This document shows, in pieces, positions 59,001 to 64,000 of a stretch of 64,000 nt of DNA; position 1 is the stretch's first letter, and every line of letters starts with the position of its first letter. The stretch comes from CAVVEC01 sp963747105 (GTDB lineage: Bacteria > Acidobacteriota > Terriglobia > Terriglobales > Acidobacteriaceae), in NCBI GenBank assembly GCA_963747105.1, contig CAVVEC010000006.1, positions 1-64,000 of the forward strand, written 5' to 3'. The translations under genes and the position numbers were made by a program. The notes under the pieces were generated by a model. It saw only the letters and a program-made list of their open reading frames with translations, was not told the DNA's origin and did no database searches.

Positions 59001-61400
59001 ATGAGTCCGAGTGCGGAATGGAAAGCCCGTTGGACGCGGCTCGCGTCGATGGACAGACAGGAACTCGCAGGCCGCTTGCGTCGTGCACTCACGGTTCGCG
59101 TAGACGCCGTACGATTCCGACTGGGAGCGGACTTCGCAGCCGGGATGGTGGGCAGCCCAGCCCGCCAGCCTCCACGTTTCTTCTTCATGCCCGAGGAAGT
59201 CTTGCGGCTCTGCGCACTGCTCAAGCGGCGTTTGCCGGCGCAGGTGGAGCAGATTGTCAGACGGGCTGAAAGAATCTGCCAGCACCGTTTCGACTTGCTC
59301 GGCTACGAGGGACTCGATTACGGCGATAGCATCGCCTGGCACTGCGATCAGGTGCACGGCAAGCGGGCGCCCCGCAAACCCTGGTTTCAGGTTCGATATC
59401 TGGACTTCCACGAGGTGGGCGATAGCAAGGTGACATGGGAACTGAATCGGCATCAGCACCTGGTCACGCTGGCCAAAGCGTATCGTCTTACCGAAAATGA
59501 ACGCTTTGCCCAAGAGATGTTTCAACAGTGGAAACACTGGCACGCGGAGAATCCCTATCCCATCGGCGTGAACTGGGCAAGCAGCCTGGAAGTTGCGTTT
59601 CGAAGCCTTTCCTGGTTGTGGATGAATGCCCTGATTGGAGATTCCGCGGTTACTCCCGCAGGATTTCGCGCGGAATGGCTGCGGGCACTGGCCATCAGCG
59701 GGCGACATATCGAGCGCTATCCCTCGACGTATTTTTCTCCCAATACGCATCTGATCGGAGAAGGCGTGGCTCTCTTTTTTATCGGCTTGCTTTGTCCTGA
59801 ACTGCGTGACGCGGAGAGATGGAAACAACAGGGCTGGCAGATGGTTTCGCAGGAAGCGAAACGCCAGGTACAAGCCGGCGGATTTCACTTCGAGCGGTCG
59901 ACGTACTATCACGTTTATGCCCTGGATTTCTTCCTCCATGCAGCAGTCTTGGCAAATCTGAACGGCGTTCCCATTCCGAATGAGTTCGAAGAGAAGCTGC
60001 AGAAAATGCTGGCGGCGCTGCTGTTGCTCGGACGCGCGGGATCGCCTCCGCGGTTGGGCGATGACGACGGGGGGCGCGTGTTTGATCCGGCCCGCAACCG
60101 CGGTGAGCACATGCTCGACCCGCTCGCCACGGGAGCCGTGCTCTTCGCGCGCGGCGACTTCAAACCAGTAGCGGGAGGACTGCGCGAAGAGACGGTCTGG
60201 CTACTTGGTGAACAGGGTGTCGCGGAATGGGACCGTCTGGAAGAGCGGCAGCAGGTCATTGCCTCGACCGCGTTGGAGACGGCCGGTCTATATCTGCTGA
60301 CGAGTTCTCGCAGTCAGTTGATGATTGATGCCGGCCCGCAAGGAGCGTACAACGCCGGACATGGCCATGCAGATGCACTGAGCATCACATTGCAGAGCAA
60401 TGGGAGCCCTCTCTTGATTGACCCAGGCACATTCGAATACGTGGGCGAAGGCTCTGACCGAGACCGATTTCGAGGCACTTCGATGCACAATACGGTGTGC
60501 GTTGACGGCTCCAGGCAAGCGGAACCATCTGGCCTGTTCGCATGGCAAAGTCCTACGCATGGAAAGATGGAACGATGGATTCAGGGCGAGACATTTGATT
60601 TATTCGTCGGCAGCCACGACGGATACACTCGGCTACCTCAACCGGTAATTCATCGTCGCTGGCTGGTCGCGCTGAAGTCGGGTCTGTTCTTGGTGCGGGA
60701 TGTGGTTGAAGGCGAGGGGAAGCATCGGCTTGACATCGCTTGGCACCTGGACCCGGATTCGCAGATGGTGGTGGATCATTTGTTCCGCGTCAAAGACGCT
60801 TCGCACGGATTGGCCGTTCTCCCTGCGGAAGGGCATGGCTGGTCCGAGGTCCTGCGCAAAGACTTCTGGTCGCCCGTGTATGGCAAGAAACGGCCAATCA
60901 CCGTGCTTGACTTTGGAAAGGTCGCAAACCTGCCTGTCGAGTTTGTGACCTTGTTGGTACCATTGCAAGAGGTCCATGATTTTCCCGGCAGATTCATACA
61001 GGTGGGAAAGCACGATGACCTCTCGGCGGTCGTGGCCTACCGCTACGAAGCTCGCGCGGAAACGTGTTCATTCTTTTTTGGCGGCGAAAAGAAGCCGTGG
61101 AAGCAGGGAGCGCTCAGCAGCGATGCGGAGTTGGTCTGTTGGCGGCAACTGCGGGGCACCTCAGATGGCACAGTGATTCTCTGCAACGGCAGCTTTGTTG
61201 AGATCGAGGATCGCCGTGTGCTTAGTTGTAACCGAGTGGTTACGCGGTGCGAGGTGATCGTCCGCGAGGGCACCCGGCAAGTGTGTTGCTCAGATCCGGA
61301 CGCTGTTGAAGAAAACCCGGCGATTCGCGGGAATACTTCGGAAGAAGTACCTAAGCTGACGGTAAGCCAGGAATCCAGCCCTCACGGCACGGGCGATTAG
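59001..61400 (+). CDS. Heparinase II/III-like polysaccharide lyase
   Basis: This intact 799-residue protein has an N-terminal alpha/alpha toroid (about 60-400; WELNRHQHLVTLAKAYRLTE, YPIGVNWASSLEVAFRSLSW, FSPNTHLIGEGVALFF) and the Hepar_II_III beta-sandwich (about 430-640; AGHGHADALSITLQSNGSPL, DPGTFEYVG). The conserved Asn, His and Tyr of this fold can be seen in NTHLIGE, GHGHAD and STYYHVYA. No signal peptide is evident. Lyases of this kind stand in most exosortase polysaccharide loci and are assumed to cut uronate-containing chains. The next gene begins six bases later. Confidence 0.88.
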   Translation: MSPSAEWKARWTRLASMDRQELAGRLRRALTVRVDAVRFRLGADFAAGMVGSPARQPPRFFFMPEEVLRLCALLKRRLPAQVEQIVRRAERICQHRFDLLGYEGLDYGDSIAWHCDQVHGKRAPRKPWFQVRYLDFHEVGDSKVTWELNRHQHLVTLAKAYRLTENERFAQEMFQQWKHWHAENPYPIGVNWASSLEVAFRSLSWLWMNALIGDSAVTPAGFRAEWLRALAISGRHIERYPSTYFSPNTHLIGEGVALFFIGLLCPELRDAERWKQQGWQMVSQEAKRQVQAGGFHFERSTYYHVYALDFFLHAAVLANLNGVPIPNEFEEKLQKMLAALLLLGRAGSPPRLGDDDGGRVFDPARNRGEHMLDPLATGAVLFARGDFKPVAGGLREETVWLLGEQGVAEWDRLEERQQVIASTALETAGLYLLTSSRSQLMIDAGPQGAYNAGHGHADALSITLQSNGSPLLIDPGTFEYVGEGSDRDRFRGTSMHNTVCVDGSRQAEPSGLFAWQSPTHGKMERWIQGETFDLFVGSHDGYTRLPQPVIHRRWLVALKSGLFLVRDVVEGEGKHRLDIAWHLDPDSQMVVDHLFRVKDASHGLAVLPAEGHGWSEVLRKDFWSPVYGKKRPITVLDFGKVANLPVEFVTLLVPLQEVHDFPGRFIQVGKHDDLSAVVAYRYEARAETCSFFFGGEKKPWKQGALSSDAELVCWRQLRGTSDGTVILCNGSFVEIEDRRVLSCNRVVTRCEVIVREGTRQVCCSDPDAVEENPAIRGNTSEEVPKLTVSQESSPHGTGD

Positions 61401-61406
61401 CTCGGT

Positions 61407-63377
61407 ATGTGTGGAATCTGCGGAGTTTTGTTCACAGATCGGAAGCGCAGGGCGGACGCGCATGTCTTCGCCCAGATGAATCGGCAGATGGTGCACCGCG
61501 GGCCGGACGACAACGGTTTCTTTGTGCACGAGAACGTCGGGCTTGCAGTGCGCCGGTTGAGCATCATTGACATTCGCACCGGCCATCAGCCGATCAGCAA
61601 CGAAGACGGCAGCGTCTGGATCGTTTTCAACGGGGAGATTTACAACCACCGGCAGCTGCGAGCCGACCTGGAAACGCGCGGTCACCGGTACCGAACCAAG
61701 AGCGACACCGAAACCATTGTCCACCTCTACGAAGAATATGGCCGGGACTGCGTGCACCATTTACGTGGAATGTTTGCCTTTGCATTGTGGGACGGTCGCG
61801 AGCGCCGGTTGTTCGCTGCCCGCGACCGGCTGGGGATCAAACCGTTCTATTACCGCTTCGAAGGCGGAACATTTCTCTTCGGCTCGGAGATCAAAGCGAT
61901 TCTTGCTTATCCCGGAGTAAAGGCGGAGTTCAACCGTGGCACTCTGGCTGAGTATCTGGCATTCGGATACCTCAGCCGGCCAGAAACAATGTTCGCGGGA
62001 GTCCAGAAGCTGCTCCCCGGGTACACATTGGAACTGCAGGATCGTCCTGAACTGGAAGATCGCGGCGAATTGAAAATCGAGCCGTATTGGGACCTTACCG
62101 TCACGCCGGAGGCGGATGAGCAACCCAGGGATTACTATGTCAAGAGCTATCGCGAGATGCTGGAACAAGGCGTCTCCAGCCACCTGATGAGCGATGTTCC
62201 GCTGGGCATTTTTCTGAGCGGGGGTCTGGATTCGAGTGTCGTTGCCGCACTCACCGCCAAGATTCGCAGTGAGCCCATTCAGACCTTTTCAGTCGGTTAT
62301 GAAGAAGATGCATACAGCGAGCTACCTTATGCGCGAGCCGTAGCGAAGCACATCGGCTCGCAGCATCACGAGGTTCGGCTCAGCCGGGAAGAATTCTTCG
62401 CAACGCTGCCCCGGCTGATCTGGCACGAGGACGAACCCCTCGCCTGGCCGTCAAGTGTGGCTCTTTATTTCGTGGCGCGGCTGGCGCGGGAGCACGTCAC
62501 CGTCTTGCTGACTGGAGAGGGAGCGGACGAGACCCTCGCGGGTTATGCACGCTATGCCTGGACCCTGTTGAACTCGCGCCTGGACCGCGTATACCGTGCC
62601 TTGACCCCCGCACTCGTCCGCCGCTGCATAAGGAATAGCATTCATGGCGGCCGGTTCTCCGCAAACCTCCACCGCAAACTGGAACACACGTTTTTGGGGC
62701 GAGATGGCGCGAGCTGGCCGTCCTTCTATTTCGATAATTTCTATTCCGCTTTCTCGAGCGATGACCAGAGCGAGCTTCTAAGTCTGGATCTGCACGATGT
62801 TGCGGGCGACCCCTGCCGGAGTTCTGCGCAATATTGGCAGGACTCTGCGGGCGATTTGTTGCACCGCCTGCTCTATACCGACATCAAGACGTACCTGGTG
62901 GAACTTCTGATGAAGCAGGATCAGATGAGCATGGCGGCGTCGGTCGAAAGCCGCGTACCATTTCTGGATCATGAACTGGCTGCGTTTGCTGCCACAATTC
63001 CAGCGCGGTTTTCTGTCAAAGGCATGGCCGGGAAATGGATTCTGAAGTCGGCCGCGGAGGACCTCCTTCCCCATTCGATTATCTACCGCGCAAAGATGGG
63101 CTTCCCGACGCCATGGGCCGAATGGCTTGCGGGCCCGCAGTTGGGCGTGATCGAAACAATGTTATTGGAGCCGCGGTCGCAGGCGCGAGGATTGTTTCAG
63201 CCGGAGACGGTCAAGAAGATCTTTGCGGAACACCGCGCTGGCCGCCGTGACCACGGAGATCGCATCTGGCGGCTCTTGAACCTCGAGATTTGGCAGCGCG
63301 TATTTCTGGATGGGGACACCCTGCCGTTCAGCAGAGTTGCCCCGGATTCTGTTCAGTCGCACATCGAAACATGCTGA
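61407..63377 (+). CDS. Asparagine-synthase-type amidotransferase (second copy)
   Basis: This intact 656-residue enzyme begins MCGICGVLFTDRK with Cys2 as nucleophile, then HRGPDDNGFF, NGEIYNHRQLR, RDRLGIKPFYYRFEGGTFLF, the PP-loop LSGGLDSSVVAAL near residue 270, TGEGADETLAGYARY and MKQDQMSMAASVESRVPFLD. It resembles the first copy throughout, and the family XrtA amidotransferase 1 is its best match by place. Two copies suggest two carboxylates or two amine uses in the polymer. It overlaps the deacetylase ATG. Confidence 0.92.
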   Translation: MCGICGVLFTDRKRRADAHVFAQMNRQMVHRGPDDNGFFVHENVGLAVRRLSIIDIRTGHQPISNEDGSVWIVFNGEIYNHRQLRADLETRGHRYRTKSDTETIVHLYEEYGRDCVHHLRGMFAFALWDGRERRLFAARDRLGIKPFYYRFEGGTFLFGSEIKAILAYPGVKAEFNRGTLAEYLAFGYLSRPETMFAGVQKLLPGYTLELQDRPELEDRGELKIEPYWDLTVTPEADEQPRDYYVKSYREMLEQGVSSHLMSDVPLGIFLSGGLDSSVVAALTAKIRSEPIQTFSVGYEEDAYSELPYARAVAKHIGSQHHEVRLSREEFFATLPRLIWHEDEPLAWPSSVALYFVARLAREHVTVLLTGEGADETLAGYARYAWTLLNSRLDRVYRALTPALVRRCIRNSIHGGRFSANLHRKLEHTFLGRDGASWPSFYFDNFYSAFSSDDQSELLSLDLHDVAGDPCRSSAQYWQDSAGDLLHRLLYTDIKTYLVELLMKQDQMSMAASVESRVPFLDHELAAFAATIPARFSVKGMAGKWILKSAAEDLLPHSIIYRAKMGFPTPWAEWLAGPQLGVIETMLLEPRSQARGLFQPETVKKIFAEHRAGRRDHGDRIWRLLNLEIWQRVFLDGDTLPFSRVAPDSVQSHIETC

Positions 63378-64000
63378 AGGGAATCAAATGCGCCTTACTG
63401 CAGGCTCTGAAAGCCGCAGGAATCTTCCACTTGGTGCGGGAGAGCGAATGGCGGCGGCAGCGCCTGCTGATCCTGTGCTATCACAGCTTCGCTTTGGAAG
63501 ATGAGCACGAGTGGCGGCCCAATGCCTATATGCCACCTGAAGTCTTCGAGCAGCGCTTGCTGATGCTGCATGAGGGCAACTACAACGTGTTGCCTCTCGC
63601 CGAAGGGCTGCGACGCTTGTACGCGAATCAACTGCCACCCAGGAGCGTGGCCATCACTTTCGACGACGGCACTTATGATCTGTACAAGGAAGCTTATCCT
63701 CGGTTAAAGAAGTTCGGTTTTCCCGCGACTGTTTACCAAACTACCTACTACACCGATTTCCCGAAGCCCGTTTTTAATCTGGTTTGCTCCTACATGTTGT
63801 GGAAACGCCGTGAGAGGCAGGCCATTGATGCCGGAGTTTTAGAATTTCCGCGGCCTCTGGACGTGACGACCGAGGCGAGCCGGCAGAAGATCGTGGACGA
63901 GTTAGTGAACCGAGTGGCGAAAGAGGATCTCACTGGCGCACAGAAAGACCAACTCGCTGCGCAGTTGGCGGCCTTACTCGGCATCCATTACGAGGAACTG
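63371..64000 (+). CDS. Polysaccharide deacetylase, cut by right edge
   Basis: ATG 63371 overlaps the amidotransferase stop by seven bases. The frame stays open to the end of the window (210 residues). Visible NodB motifs are LLILCYHSF and VAITFDDGTYDLYKEAYPRL, where the Asp pair of TFDDG is the catalytic base and metal ligand, followed by FPATVYQTTYY. The second metal motif (HxxxH) would be expected soon after; in its place stands a divergent helical insert (VCSYMLWKRRERQAIDAG), as in long-form NodB proteins of sugar clusters. It would remove N- or O-acetyl groups from the polymer. Confidence 0.85.
   Translation, partial: MLKGIKCALLQALKAAGIFHLVRESEWRRQRLLILCYHSFALEDEHEWRPNAYMPPEVFEQRLLMLHEGNYNVLPLAEGLRRLYANQLPPRSVAITFDDGTYDLYKEAYPRLKKFGFPATVYQTTYYTDFPKPVFNLVCSYMLWKRRERQAIDAGVLEFPRPLDVTTEASRQKIVDELVNRVAKEDLTGAQKDQLAAQLAALLGIHYEEL

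Overview
The window is GC-rich, densely coded bacterial DNA, most likely from an Acidobacteriota genome of the Terriglobia/Koribacter type. This is an inference from gene content: SBBP- and HAF-repeat surface proteins, an exosortase-type polysaccharide locus, NtrC-type regulators, and dispersed intergenic elements with TGTCATYCC-type ends. No rRNA, tRNA, CRISPR array, phage or insertion sequence was seen. Many reading frames, including housekeeping ones such as thiC, are broken by single-base shifts while the flanking frames stay well conserved. I read most of these as indel errors in an assembled long-read or metagenomic sequence, clustered at 1-4.1 kb, 10.1-10.9 kb, 18.1-24.6 kb and 50.8-58.9 kb. 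CDS spans below give the whole gene and note where the frame must be rejoined.

Layout. 1-4.1 kb: a secreted protein cut by the left edge and a membrane histidine kinase/sigma-54 response regulator pair. 4.4-8.5 kb: two envelope proteins (a barrel/Ig/OmpA-like protein and a BNR beta-propeller). 8.6-18.5 kb: mixed metabolism and accessory genes (PLP decarboxylase, methyltransferase, VapBC-like toxin-antitoxin, HAF-repeat protein, M28 peptidase, MarC, DUF2283, HEPN-like protein, thiC). 18.7-24.7 kb: a badly frame-broken M13 peptidase, a cupredoxin-like protein and a cytochrome c maturation cluster ccmE-A-B-C-D whose CcmE carries a CxxxY haem motif in place of HxxxY. 24.7-33.6 kb: a regulatory belt with two PilZ proteins, a second kinase/sigma-54 regulator pair and a receiverless sigma-54 activator, plus a large SBBP surface protein.

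33.6-64 kb: a large exopolysaccharide locus of the exosortase (PEP-CTERM/XrtA) type. The minus-strand arm is exosortase, EpsI and a PrsT-like TPR lipoprotein. The plus-strand arm holds an export lipoprotein, outer-membrane barrel, chain-length regulator, ExeA-like ATPase, BY-kinase, priming sugar-phosphate transferase, glycosyltransferases, O-antigen-ligase-like polymerase, methyltransferase, beta-helix protein, two asparagine-synthase-type amidotransferases, a sulfotransferase, a GDP-mannose/UDP-glucose dehydrogenase, a heparinase II/III-like lyase and a polysaccharide deacetylase at the right edge. Taken together the genes predict a lipid-linked, Wzx/Wzy-like polysaccharide with uronic acid that is probably amidated and sulfated, with synthesis and length under tyrosine-kinase control and transcription plausibly under sigma-54 and c-di-GMP control. 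No classical PEP-CTERM substrate protein is encoded in the window.
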